DNA of 64,000 nucleotides from Calonectria ilicicola (lineage: Eukaryota; Ascomycota; Sordariomycetes; Hypocreales; Nectriaceae). The notes beneath the pieces are model-generated. The model ran no database searches and was not told the DNA's origin. It saw only the letters and a list, made by a program, of their open reading frames with translations. Position numbers and translations under genes: made by a program. Of the stretch, positions 1-11,845 are shown piece by piece (positions within the stretch are counted from its first letter, which is position 1; each line of letters starts with the position of its first letter). The DNA lies in the NCBI GenBank assembly GCA_020809705.1, contig CP085832.1:3720001-3784000 (forward strand). The letters run 5' to 3'.

Positions 1-3000
1 AGTGAGCTACGACTCCAGTGACACGAGCTAATACGTGTATCACAAGTGGTGCATTTCACGGTAACCAGCAGCCTTGCCCTTGAAATGACAGGACAGCAAG
101 TGGACAGCATCGGCTGCGGCAAGTTGCCAGGATCAGAAAAAAATTTCCGTCCTGGGGTCGGCGACGGGAGCATCCCGCCCTGGACGGACCTTTTTCTTGC
201 CCCAACGTTTCTCTGGGGACGGCATGAGTCGAAGGGTAAAAGCGGTTTGCACTGGATGGAGCCACTCTGCCGATTTGCTTCCTGCCATTGTGGACTTGGA
301 GAAGGGAGTCTCGGCCGATACGAGAATTTCGTGGAGCTGGTGGATGCGGGATTGGTTGCACCCCGTCAAGATCAAATGGGGCGGGACGGTAGTCGATTGA
401 AACGTTGCAGCCTGGAGGGAGTGGTCTCCCGGGAGCCAGCGGCTTGTTTTCCGGCGCCTACTGGACTCTTGGGCTTGAGACACACCTTAACGAGGTGGTT
501 GTGATGCCAAAGGCCAGATCGGGGGAGACAACAACTCTTGGAGATTCCCCAGACGAAAACGAGGAAACGTGGGCTGAGGGCCCCCGCATAACCTGTTTAC
601 ATGCCGTTTACTAGACCCCACCGCCCGCTGCAGGAGATGTGCCGGCTTCCAATCACTGAGTGGAGGTGACGTGAGGGCGGCTGCAGAAGGGAACCTTTTA
701 GTCCTGCCAAGAGACGGCATTGCGCGCTCAGGCTTTCTAGCGAACAAAACGTTCTGCAAGCCGCCTCTACAGGAAGTGTAATGAGGAGACACCATCTGAG
801 GTGTCAAGCGGCGGTTACAAGTGGCGATTGACTTGCATGTCCCCACAGCGACCGTTGCGCTCTTGGTGGGCTGCCCGGGGTCGAGGGCCTGTTGGTATCC
901 GCGGTGGCTGTTTAGCGAGTTCTTTGGAACAAGGGGAACTGTTTAGTGAAGAAAGCTGTCGGGCTGTTTGTTTTTTTTCCTTTGCGAGGCTGGAATAATC
1001 GAGCATAGCGTATTTCGAGTGATTCGTTTGTTCTCACCAAGTCGCTAGTTATGCTATTATTACCTCCCCGGGATCAACCATTTTTTTTTCACCGTGTCCA
1101 ACCGCAAAAGACATTCTCCGTCCGGCCCTTCTTCTGCATGTGTTCCGGCGTGATCTGGTACACGGAAAACCGAGTCCCAGACGTTTGAAGCTGAAGGCGG
1201 ATGTCAACCCTGCTACCCTTGTCGGCAAGATGGACCTGGACGGTAACATTAGCTTCACTGTACCTGTGCAACATCCAGATGGAGATGGCTTTTGATGGCT
1301 CAGGTAGTGGTGTCAATCGATCTGGGGTTTCTTGTACGTCCCTGGGGTCGAGCCAAGGTCCATCCAAGACCGAAAGGCTCGCCGCACGTAAGCAAACATG
1401 TGAGTTCTTTAGACGCAGGTTTATGCCGATGCACGTTGATCCTTGTTGTCGATTGAGTTTGCCGGCAGCTGTTTGGGCCTCCGGCGAATTAAACTCATCC
1501 GCCGATATTGTTTATTTACCTCTAAATTTGGATAATATCAATTTTCGCCCAATTCGCTCAGGCACAGGTATCATCCGCGCTTAGAAGTTACTCATTCCTT
1601 CGGATAACTACTGCGCTTTTCTTCTTTTGCAAAAAGAAATGGTCAAAGCTGAAACAGGTAACTTTGGGCAAACGGCATGGGCCGAAGCCCTTGCAGGTTG
1701 ATGACGACTTGTACTGTCAGAGTCGCAGCCGAGCAACTTTGATGTTTCTTGCTCGTTACTGCAGTACAGGAATATCGCCGTAGGCCGGGGGGAATCTACA
1801 TTGGAGAACCTCTTGGATAGTAAAATTGGACAAGGCGCGTTACCCAAGGGAGACTATTCCCACACACACCCCGGTACCTCTGAGGGGGGTCCGTATCATT
1901 GTCTCACTGCGTATCTCGTTTGCCTCCAGGCAGGAGACTTGCGCATACATCCGATGTTTGTTTTTTCCTCTCCTGCGAGGAACCTTTTAGACTTTTCAAA
2001 ATCCTGCCTTCTGATACGCCTCTCTTGAGGTGGATGTGTGGGCTGGCGACGGGGATGGCGACATGGGCCTGGTCCGGATAGGAGAGGGTAGCAGTAGAGG
2101 GTATGGGTAGTGTCGATTACCGGAGCCTTTCTGTTTTGGTAACGATCTGAGCTGTCAACTGAGCCGATCGAACATGCTGTGCATGGTTGGGAGATGGCCT
2201 ATGCTCATGTGGCAGCAGAGGTGGCCGAGTCACTCTGGGGGCGCCCTCCTTGATGGGTGGAGGTTACAGATGCGGCTGATTGTTTCTGAGACGAGTAATA
2301 TTTCGTACCGTTGGACCGGTATATTCGTCCCAAACCTCCTCAGCCGCAGTGAAGTCTAATTTTACGACTGGATTGAATTCAACGTCTACATTTGTTTGGG
2401 TTTGCCTTCACCAAGAAACCCAACTAGATGACAGAGGTGTGGTCCTCCGTGAGGATAGAGACAAAATGTTCTTGCCTCAATGGATATGCAGGTGACCGGG
2501 CAAAGAGTTACACAAGGGCCCGCAAATGGAGAAGCCGTCTCCTTCTTGAGCGTTGGAGTTACCTTCACAAGTGACATGTCTGTGGCACGAGCAAGCTGCT
2601 CAAAGACGCAAGACTAGTCCCGGTCCTTGTAACGTGGACTGCGTCAACATCGCCGTACTGAGTACACCCCGTTGAATGGAGGGGGGTAAGGGACGAGGGT
2701 CCCGCTGGGGAAGGGCAAACATTGTCCAAAAGCAGACGAGACGGGGCTTCAGGCCAGGCCACGAGAAGTATAAGACGAGTCGTACATCGCGCCTCTGTCT
2801 CTGGATCTTTCCTTCTCAACTCAGCTCACTTGGACATGGACTCCTAGACAACAACTGAGCACCCGATCACTTCACTCTTGCACCTTCACCCTTCTCTCTT
2901 CTTCATTCTCCTCTACTCCCATCTTCCTGTCTCTGCACTCTTGCCTCACAAGACCCTTTGACATCTCCCGTCTTGACCTCTCGACACGGCAACTCTTCCG

Positions 3001-3306
3001 CTTTGACAGCTCTTCCCACCTCCGAACCGCCCGCGCTTGAGTTTCTTCAAACACAAGCGGCTATCCATCGAGTCTTCGGTGGGTACTCCCCCCCGCCTCC
3101 GTCCCTTGGCCTGATTGACCTTGATGCTAACCCGTGCACAAACAGACGTCTGTCTCACGACAACCTTGTCCGACTCACTCCTCCGTGCTCAGCAAGACCT
3201 TTTACTTGCTCTCAGCTTTCAGTCTACACTCTTATTCACCCTCTTCTTCTCATCCCTCTCCTCCCCTTCTTCTTTCCTTACAACCTTAACCCTCTCTACC
3301 TTCACA
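1..3306. other. long non-coding 5' region of the Zn2Cys6 gene
   Basis: No convincing gene is visible on either strand: open frames are short, overlap on both strands and lack recognisable domains. The last 450 bases (about 2860-3306) are strongly pyrimidine-rich (runs of CTTCTC, TCACTC), as in the leaders of filamentous-fungal genes, so much of this is probably promoter and 5' UTR of the regulator starting at 3307. Intergenic regions of several kb are common upstream of fungal developmental regulators; that link is inference. Confidence 0.5.
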
Positions 3307-4976
3307 ATGGTTACTCACTCTTACTCTCCTTATGAAGGCCACCGCCCTGTCCGGGCTGGCTCTTACCCGCCTGCTGATCGTCGTCAAACTGGCTACCCGA
3401 TTTATCCAGATCCGCGTGGATATCCCTACTTCACTGCGGAGGACGATGCTCCTACCCAGCGCAAGAGGATTGCGGTCGCTGTGAGTTTACCTCTCTCCCA
3501 CCCCCTCCCATGTAATTGACCTGGGCTGACAAAACCAGTGTGGCCGCTGCCGAAAGCGCAAGATCCGCTGCAGCGGCGACAACAGTGCTGGTCTTCCGTG
3601 TACCAACTGTAGAAATGCCGGGTACGAACCGTGCTTGTTTCTTCGAGTAAGTTGTATTCATCACTTCATTACTACGCTTGACTGACGACTGGAACCAGGT
3701 TGCCTCTCAGGAAGCCCAGATGAAACAGGAGTCCTTCAACTACAACATGGAGGCTTCTAGGCAGTATCACTCCCGAGGATCGACCTCTTCGGCGCCTGCC
3801 CAGGGAAGCTTCAACGAAGAGGTTCAAGAGGCCATGTCGTACCGTTCTGGACAACCCCCATTCTCTTTCGACGGACGGGTCTTTGAACCTGTTCCCAGCT
3901 GGCCTACCTCCCTCACAATCGATCAGTACCCTGGCTATGCTGGAGCATACCCCATCGAGCAGGACCTCGCAATGGCCTACCGGGGCAACAACACTGCTGT
4001 GGCATCTTCCTCTCGAGAAGGCGGCGGACAATCCGACCACTCATCATACCTCTACGGAAACGCCCATGCTACTACGTCCTTGGTGCATCGACCGGCCCCT
4101 CTCCACCCTACTACCCCCGCCGCTGCTCCTACCATCACCTCCGAGCCAACGGACGATTCCTACCAGACCCAGCAGACTGTGGCCACTCCTATTGCAGCTC
4201 CTTCTATTGCAGCTACTCCTATTGCAGCTCCTTCTATTGCGGCTCCTTCTATTGCAACCCCTTCTATTGCAACCCCTTCTATTGCGGCTCTTACGGAAGT
4301 AACCACGGATACGGTCGCTACTCCGGTTGTTCCTACTATCACCAGCATTGAGCGGACTATACCGACTCTTGCTGAACGTCACCTTTCTGTCAACACCTCT
4401 GTATCCAACTACCGACCCGAAGCTCATTCGCCCACCTACACTCGATCTACTGGCGCACAGTCCCCGGAATCTTCTACTTCTTCCAGTGGTGGCCCGCTCA
4501 CCCCAGCCTCCGACACAAGCTCTCCGTGCTACGCCAGCTATGAACCCCCGGTCCTCCCCTCTAGTGCTCTTCCCTATCCTGCCATGACGCTTCCATCCCA
4601 GGTGACAAGGTCCCACGATATCTTTGCTCCCTCTACTGGCTCGGAATCCTCCCTGTACTCGCCTTCTACTTCCACCGCAAGCTCCCTCCGCGCGCAACAT
4701 GTTACCGATATGACTTATCGGTATACGGACACAACGGTCAGCGATACAGGTGAGCCTACAGTCGGTATGATTCCAACCTTGATGGAGCGACGATCCCCTC
4801 CAACCACGGATGCCTCTCTTGTTCTCACCCACCACCATCAGCACCACGGCAATGCTTCTGTTGGGCGAAGCCGCCAGCATCACTACACCCCATATGCTGT
4901 TAATGATGGCGGGGTTGCGCTGGCCGAGCCTGGGCCCACTGACGAGGATCGCAAGCCTGGGGTAGTGCGTCCGTGA
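3307..4976 (+). CDS. Zn2Cys6 binuclear-cluster transcription factor
   Basis: Three exons are supported: 3307-3480, 3539-3646 and 3699-4976, with introns of 58 and 52 nt (GTGAGT and GTAAGT donors, CAG acceptors), giving 519 residues. Exon 2 encodes the DNA-binding domain: Cys59, 62, 69, 79, 82 and 90 in a C-x2-C-x6-C-x9-C-x2-C-x7-C array with the basic stretch RKRKIR, typical of fungal GAL4-type nuclear regulators. The rest is Ser/Thr/Pro-rich and lacks an obvious fungal_trans middle homology domain. Residues about 258-291 are a tandem PSIAA/PSIAT repeat. The start at 3307 has a good context (CACAATGG); in-frame ATGs at 3115 and 3124 would add a low-complexity extension read from the pyrimidine-rich leader, so I reject them. 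Class is sure; target genes are unknown. Confidence 0.88.
4185..4290 (+). repeat. 15-bp coding tandem repeat
   Basis: About seven units of a 15-bp sequence of the type CCTTCTATTGCAGCT lie inside exon 3 of the Zn2Cys6 gene. Each encodes a [P]-[S/I/T]-I-A-[A/T] pentapeptide. The unit is a multiple of three, so copy-number change would keep the frame. Units differ mainly at GCA/GCG and GCT/ACC positions. Confidence 0.85.
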
Positions 4977-7127
4977 GCGAGGCCGAGGATGGAGTTGTCG
5001 ATAGGTTCTCCTTGATTAGGATTTCCTGTTGACGCTGGATGAGGTGGGGGGCCTTCAAGTCGTGCACCCGGATGGGGACATGGAAGCTCGGAATGCGTTG
5101 TTCCTCTTCTCGAACACGAAGAGAATGACTCGCCATGCCTGTTTCTCGGGACTCGCTAGACTGATGGTGTTGGAGGGTTGAGAGGGGTATGCATGGGGTG
5201 TGGTTGAGCAGGAAGCGTTGTGGTGTGTCACGGCAGGACCCGGTGAGATGCCGACTTGACTTGACATGGTGGATGGAAACACGATGAGAGGTCTTGTCGA
5301 GGGGCATTGGAGATGCCGTGTTTTCCTTTGGTTTTGTTTTCTGTGGCCTTTTGTCGTCTTGCCAGTTGGCATGATGTGTTGGCATTTGTTCTTGTTGGGT
5401 TGGGTTTGGATTACACGAGTTCAACTGGCTTTCTTGGGCCCTGGATATGGTTGAGGTGACAAGTGGGTTTGGCAGTCTTCTCGAGCTGTACAAATGGTTG
5501 TTGCTGACTGTAAGGGAACAAGGTAGTTGACGGAGAGAAAGAAGTGGGATTCTTGTGTGGGCATTGCATCTACATGTTTTGGGTTGTGCATTTTTGGGGA
5601 AGCAAGGAAACGGTGGCGAAAATGGTTGAAAAAAAGTGTGCAAGTTTTTGTATTGATCTTCTAGACTGGTTTGTTTGGCTTACAGGTTGGGCGAAAAGTC
5701 TTAATAGATATTGCTTCTTCTCTTTCATGGCAATAATGGCTGCAATTGCTTGCTTATATTGCTTGGTGAAGTTGGGTAAGGAGTGAGAAAAAAAGTGGTG
5801 GTGCTGATTGATATGATATGATATGATATGATATGAGTTGATAGTGAGTTTTCATGGCGGCTGCAACACGGGCTTGAGTTGTCGAGTCACAAGAGTACAA
5901 AGATCGAGTCCAGGCCGCGAGACGGACGGCGGCAGTAGCAAAAGACGTGTGGGTTACAAAAGGGAGCCACAACATGCGGGAGGATGAGGAGCCGGTGGTG
6001 TCTGTGGCGGGAGTTGTAGGGAACGACGCGCCAACGCGGTGCGAGTGTAATAAGGGCGGAATTAGCATTAGAATGGGAATGGGAATGGGAACGGAGGTGG
6101 AAAGGGAAACGAACACGGGCTAGGTTTGAAGGGAGACAGACGTGCGTAGTGTAGTCAGTGATGGAGTGAGGATGGGATGAGGATCAGTGAGAGCCCCTGA
6201 AACATGAGAGCATGGGGGAGTGAGGCGAGCTGAAATGGCGTGTGATTTTCTGTTTTACTTTTTTCTTTTTTTTGCAATGGTTTACATGGTCACGAGGTAG
6301 TTGAATTACCTGTATCATCGTATACAGAGAAACACTTGCGTAAATGTAAGCTTTTAGCAGCTTGGCAATAACATCATCCATCTTTTTTTACTTCTTCTCC
6401 TTTTATTGAAGTGAAAACGGGAAACCAAATTTCCACACAGCAGTCACATGGTTCGTCCCAATGACACCTCAGCATTTGCACACGGCGGTCTAGTGGCGAC
6501 CCCACAGCGGGGTACAGCGGGGCTCCCGGCGATGGAACCGTCCGCGGACTTGCCCTGCTGCAACGCCTGTGGCCCAGTGGGTGGCCCAGTGGCCTATGAC
6601 CTTTTGCGCGCTGGGCAGCCACCGAACCCGCCGCCCCCCGTAGAAGCTGCTGAAGAAATAAAAAAAAAAGGGCCACGCACCTCGGCGGCCACATGCAACG
6701 GGGGCTTTGACAGGCGTCGGCTCCAGCGGGATCCATCTGCGGCGGGGAGGGACGCGCCTCGGGTGTGCCCTATATCTCCAGCATTGGTGGGATTAATTTG
6801 CAGGGGGGGAGGGGAGGGAAGCATTTTACCAGTTGGGCTTCCTATTGGATCCCTACCGTTGACTGCTGCACGTTTGATCTGCTTTGCCCGGGCCTCGTGG
6901 CAGCCCGACTACTAAATACAGGCCATGTAAGTCCACTTACAGGCGCCTGCTGCTCGCTACTGCAGTTCCTCCTGGTAGCAGCTCATAAACCTCGAGCTTT
7001 CCCCCTCCGCATCCGCCTCGGCCTCCACCCTCCAAGCAAAGCTGCTGCCGTCATCGACACTCCCTCGTGCAACGCCAGCCTCTTTTTTCTCTCCCTCCCT
7101 GCAACCAATTCTTTGTTTGTTTCCGTT

Positions 7128-7160
<33 letters not shown>

Positions 7161-7414
7161 CGCCAGCGCGCATCCGTCCTTTTTTTTTTTGCTGCTTCTT
7201 CTCTGCCATTTATAGACAAGAGCCACATATACCCTTTCCGCTCGCAGCTGCATCTGCATCTGCATCTGTATCGCCTAGGCCTAGTTATAAGCTGCCCGCG
7301 CCTAGCTAGCTATATAGCTATATCTCTCCCACCACCACCACCTCCAACACCACCCGTCGCATCCCCTCCCTCTGCGTCGCAAACCCTCTCTTCGACAACC
7401 CCCCAAAGCGCATC
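4977..7414. other. non-coding interval with simple repeats
   Basis: This holds the 3' UTR of the regulator and the promoter of the mannose-6-phosphate isomerase. A (TGATA) pentanucleotide run lies at 5809-5836 and a (CT) run at 7127-7154 in the pyrimidine-rich leader. Long open frames here (for example minus strand 4900-5643) are compositionally biased and show no domain; I see no gene. Confidence 0.6.
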
Positions 7415-8858
7415 ATGCAGGTCCCTCTACTACGACTCCAGTGCGGCGTCAACTCGTACGCATGGGGCAAGCAGGGCCTCGACTCGGCCGCCGCCCGCTT
7501 CGCCGCTGCTACCCCCTCCGCCGACCTGACCATTGAGTCTGACAAGCCCTACGCCGAGGTGAGCATTTTATGACGACGCCATGAACCATAAAACACCATA
7601 TCATATAGCCAACGAATGAATGCATGAGCGCTAACCAACCAACCCAAACCAGCTCTGGATGGGCACCCACCCCTCAAACCCCTCCCGCGACGTCACGACT
7701 GGCCGCTCCCTCCAAGACCTCTTCTCCGACAACCAGGCCCTCCTCTCCGCCTCCATCTCCTCGCGCTACGGCGCCAAGCTGCCCTTCCTCTTCAAGGTGC
7801 TCTCCATCAACAAGGCCCTCTCCATCCAGGCGCACCCCAACAAGTCGCTCGCCGCCCAGCTGCACGCGCGCGACCCCAAAAACTACCCCGATGACAACCA
7901 CAAGCCCGAGATGGCCATTGCCATCACCCCCTTCCAGGGCCTGTGCGGCTTCCGACCCCTCGCAGAGATTGCCCACTTCCTCAAGACGGTGCCGCCCCTG
8001 CGCAGCTTGGTGGGCGACGACGCTGCCGACGAGCTGGCCCAGGCCGCAGAGAGGGACGATGGCGTCACTGATGCCAGCAAGGCCACCCTGAAGAAGACGT
8101 TTGGCGCCCTCATGTCCTCGTCCCCCGACGCCATTGCCCAGGAAATCCCCAAACTGGTCGAGCTGGCCACTTCTGCACCTTCAGACTTTGCCGCTGGCGG
8201 CGTTGCCTCGACACCTGGCGAGTCGCTGGCCAAGCTCGTCGCCCAGCTGCACGGCGAGTATGGAAACGACATTGGCCTGTTCGTGCTCTTCTTCCTCAAC
8301 CTGGTTTCTCTCGAGCCTGGCGAGGCCATGTTCCTCGTCGCCGACGACATCCACGCCTACATCTCTGGCGACATTATGGAGTGCATGGCTTCCTCTGACA
8401 ACGTTGTGCGCGCCGGCCTGACGCCCAAGTTCAAAGATGTGCCCACCCTTGTCGACATGCTCACTTACAATTTTGCGCCCATTGATGAGCAAAAGATGCA
8501 CCCCACCGAATACCCCTACGCCACCCTCAACCGCAAGGCCTACAGCTCTGGTTCCGCAGTCATCCTTTACGACCCTCCCATCGAGGAGTTTAGCGTTGTC
8601 CGCACCGTGCTCCGTGGCGACGCCGCCAAGGCCACATTCGAGTCTCTTGACGGACCTAGCATCATCATCTGTACCTCTGGAAAGGGTCGCATCGCAGTTG
8701 GCCCCACCAGCTATGAGATGAAGGAGGGCTATGTCTTCTTTGTTGGTGCCACAGCCGACTGCGTTCTCGAGTCTGATACGAACAACGAGGAGGACGAATT
8801 CATTACTTTCAAGGCATTTTGCGAGATTGACGATACCATTGACAAGGAGAAGCTATGA
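7415..8858 (+). CDS. manA: mannose-6-phosphate isomerase, type I
   Basis: Exons 7415-7558 and 7653-8858 (94-nt intron, GTGAGC...CAG) give 449 residues, the usual length of fungal PMI. The enzyme interconverts fructose-6-phosphate and mannose-6-phosphate in the cytosol and so feeds GDP-mannose for cell wall and glycosylation. Seen directly: the N-terminal '[12 protein letters not shown]' motif, the QAHPNKSLA segment, the zinc-site region around [13 protein letters not shown], and the class signature near [17 protein letters not shown]. The intron falls just before LWMGTHPS, a common position. The start is the first ATG of the frame, after a pyrimidine-rich leader. Nothing is missing; it is expected to be functional and single copy. 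No regulatory site is evident. Confidence 0.96.
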
Positions 8859-9320
8859 AAGCTCGGCACATGCTGTTAGAGTAAAAAGCATGTGAGAGGA
8901 AGGGAAGAAGCGGGTACAAAAAATAAAAATTGGCGCGGATGAGAAACCATGCGTTGTGATGAATTATGGAACTAGCTAGATGCTTGGGATGCATACTAGG
9001 AAAACGCAATTATATATTTTAATCACGATAATTTCGTTTCTCCGATTCCCGACTCTTGTGGATGCGAATCTGTCAGTTTGTTAACAAATAACATCAACAA
9101 GGGATGCGGCACAGAGTTTGTAAAAGCAATGTACAATTTAGATGTGAATGCTATAATGTTATAGACAGTATAAGCAGCATCATAGGCCCAAAAGTTGGAT
9201 ATCGGTGGCGGCCAAGTGTTCTCACACGATATCATGTCTATGCCAAAAACGCCAACCAGAATGCACCCCCCCAGTTCTCAATCCACCACGAATGAGTTGC
9301 CAGCTAAACCTGAGCTGTGG
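8859..9320. other. 3' intergenic interval
   Basis: Convergent 3' ends of the isomerase (plus) and the FAD monooxygenase (minus). AT-rich, no open frame worth calling. Confidence 0.6.
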
Positions 9321-10769
9321 CTAGCTGTCCGGACTTGGAACCTCGAGGCGCTCGTTGAACGGCCATGGGTCCGTCTTCTTCTTCTTCTTTGGCTTTCTGA
9401 GACAAATCATCAGCACCGCTCATGCTAAACTGAGACAAGAATGGTCTTACCTTGTTTCCAAACGGTCCGGTTGCAGCTTTGCGCCATAGTACCGGAGCCC
9501 TCGCCAAAGCAAGCCGTCCGAGGTGCTATAGGAGGCCGCAATCTTAGCCATCTTGGCCATCTTCCTGGAACGGGGCTCGCGGACTCTGGCATACGCTTCC
9601 AGAGCCTCCCGCATTGGGTAAGTTTCGGGAGAGGTGGCATGCTTGAGGAGTTCCTGTGCCAGCACCGTGGCGTCCTCAATGGCAAACCCAGTGCCCTGCC
9701 CGCTGGTGGGCAGCATGAGCCGGGCGGCGTCGCCGATCAGGACCGTGTTGCCCCATTGGATCTCGTCCTGTCTCCAAACCCGCTGCCGCAAGGGCGTGCG
9801 GATGATGCGATCTGCCGAGCTGAAAAGCGCACCCAGGGTGCCTGTGTATGGGTGAAAGACATTGTGGTGCTTGCGAAGCACGCCGACGGTCGAGTAGAAC
9901 GGATACTGGCTGGGGATGATGGACGACTGCCAGCGCTCGGCGCCGGTGGGGGACTCTGGGATAGATTCCACCTCCGAGGTCGAGGACGGGGGCTTCCTCT
10001 CGGGGAGGACGAGGTCCCAGCGTATCTTGCCGTCCGGGCACGGCCCAGAGGCGAGGTAGCCCTTTGGCAGCCAAATGCAGTGCGAGTCCCCAAACTCTGC
10101 AGTCGCCTCCTTGGCCTTTGCGGCGGCGGAGACGGCGTAGAAGCCGGTCAGGCCCATAAAATCCGGGAGCCACCTCTCGGCTGCGGTGGCGCCGTCCCGG
10201 CGATCCAAGATGAACCTGCGGACCGAGGAGAAGCCGCCATCGGCGCCGACCAAGACGTCGGCGTACACTTCGGAGCCGTCAGCAAAGTTGATGCGAGTCT
10301 GGCCGTTGGTTAGGGCGTCGAAGCCTATTGTCGTCTTGGCCCAGTCGACTTGGCCGCCGAGAGCTACGACCTTTTCAACAAGGAGAGACTGTAGCGCTCG
10401 TCGCTCAAAGTACATGACGCCTGTCTCCATGTCGTTGCTCCACATGGCATTGCCCTGCGAGTTGAGCCGCTCGCTGGCGCCGGCGTAGTCGCAGTTCCAC
10501 GTCGTCAGGCTGCCGCACTCGTAGCCGCGCTCGCGCAGCACCTGCTCGAGGCCCAGGCGGCGCAGCGGGTAGAGGCCGTTGGCGAACATGCCCACCGAGG
10601 CGCCCGCGCGGTGCCGCTCGTTGTGGCCCTCGAGGCTGGGCGCGGCGGCCTGGTCAAACAGGACGGGGCGGAAGGCTGACCTGAGGACTGGGTTGGAGAG
10701 GATCTGGAGGGCGAGTGTTGGGCCGGCGATGGCGGAGCCTATGATGGCTATGGTTTTGGGAGGCGACAT
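9321..10769 (-). CDS. FAD-dependent monooxygenase (PHBH fold)
   Basis: Exon 1 is 10769-9451 and exon 2 is 9396-9321, joined across a 54-nt intron (GTAAGA...CTCAG with GCTGATGA as branch point), giving 464 residues. If the intron were ignored a stop follows immediately at its donor; splicing instead adds a 25-residue tail with five consecutive lysines. Seen: an N-terminal dinucleotide-binding motif GSAIAG, the mid-protein DG motif in VLVGADGGFSSVRR, and the second FAD motif GDAARLMLPTSGQGTGFAIEDA-type (about residue 350). These place it in the UbiH/salicylate-hydroxylase-like flavoprotein hydroxylases, which use NAD(P)H and O2 to hydroxylate aromatic or polyketide substrates. The substrate cannot be told. 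Neighbours are housekeeping genes, not a metabolite cluster. Confidence 0.86.
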
Positions 10770-11845
10770 GATGGCAGTCCGCTCTCACTTGCTCACTCAC
10801 TCACTCACTCACTCACTTGAGCCGGCCTCCCTCCCCCGGTTGAGACCGGAGGTCAATCAATTCGTTATTCAGCGCTCAGCGCAAGACTTGCTTGTTGTAA
10901 ACAATGACTCCGTCAGTGTATGCAACTGAAAACACCTCGTCGAGGACATGTCATGACCCGCATATATGGCAGGCGAGTGAGTGCAAGAGGGTTGGTTGGT
11001 TGGAGTAGTAGGCCGGCCTGTGCCTGTGTCATCAGACCATGTCATTGGGGGGGTGGTTGGCGCGGGGCTGAGGAAACAGAAACCGCGAGTTGAGTTGATA
11101 TAGGCATCATATAATCTGCATTAGTTCCCTCATGCGTTGTATTACAAGGCACATATATAACCAATTTGTTCAATCTTCAATGTACAACACCACTATTCTT
11201 TGGGGACCTCTTTTTTAAACGTCCCCAGCTTCAGCCATTTGACGTCCTGTCTCAGAGCGATCATCCTCCATCATACAGTGCTAATGGCAACCGCGGGCTC
11301 AATTCGCACATGTCATGGTGGGGGCACCCGTCTCCAAAGACTCCAACAGAGGTGGTTTCCCAATTGGGAAATACCCACTTTGCTCACCGCCTGATTCTGC
11401 CACCAGCCGTCCGCCCACTCAGCCCGCCATCGCAAATCGCCGCCCTCAACGCCTCGCCTTCTCAAGGTTGCCTTGTCATGTCATGATACCCATCACAACA
11501 CTATTAACCGTGCGCATAAAACCACCCGTATCCCCGTTGCTGGCCCTCCCGTAATCCACCTCTTTCATTCCTCCTTTCCCCCCTATACTCCATCCGTCAA
11601 CTGCGGCCCCGCACCTTCTCCGCCCAGCCTTCTTCCCCACGCCACGCCGTCTGCCATTCGGGCTCGGCTCCTTTGCCTTCCGCCACAAAGGTTCGTTAGT
11701 TCGTTGATTCCGTCCGTTTTTCGTTCTCACGTGCAATGCGCCCATTGGTTTCTTTCTTCTTGTTGGCTGGCCTATGTTTCCTCCTTGGATTGATTCTTAT
11801 TTGCGAATTTGTGTTTAGGCGGGTGGTATCGGGGCGGGAGACGGA
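10770..11845. other. divergent promoter region (FAD monooxygenase / SGF29)
   Basis: Shared upstream region of a minus-strand and a plus-strand gene. It contains a (CACT) tetranucleotide run at about 10786-10817 and a pyrimidine-rich stretch from 11400 onward. No gene seen. A possible leader intron ends near the TTTAG at 11814-11818, but this is not proven. Confidence 0.55.

Noticed and set aside
4900..5643. 247-codon frame on the minus strand
   Set aside because: It overlaps the end of the Zn2Cys6 gene and its 3' UTR, is rich in Ser, Pro and Gln by composition and shows no domain.
9441..10313. 290-codon plus-strand frame
   Set aside because: A shadow of the FAD monooxygenase on the other strand; the minus-strand product has all family motifs.
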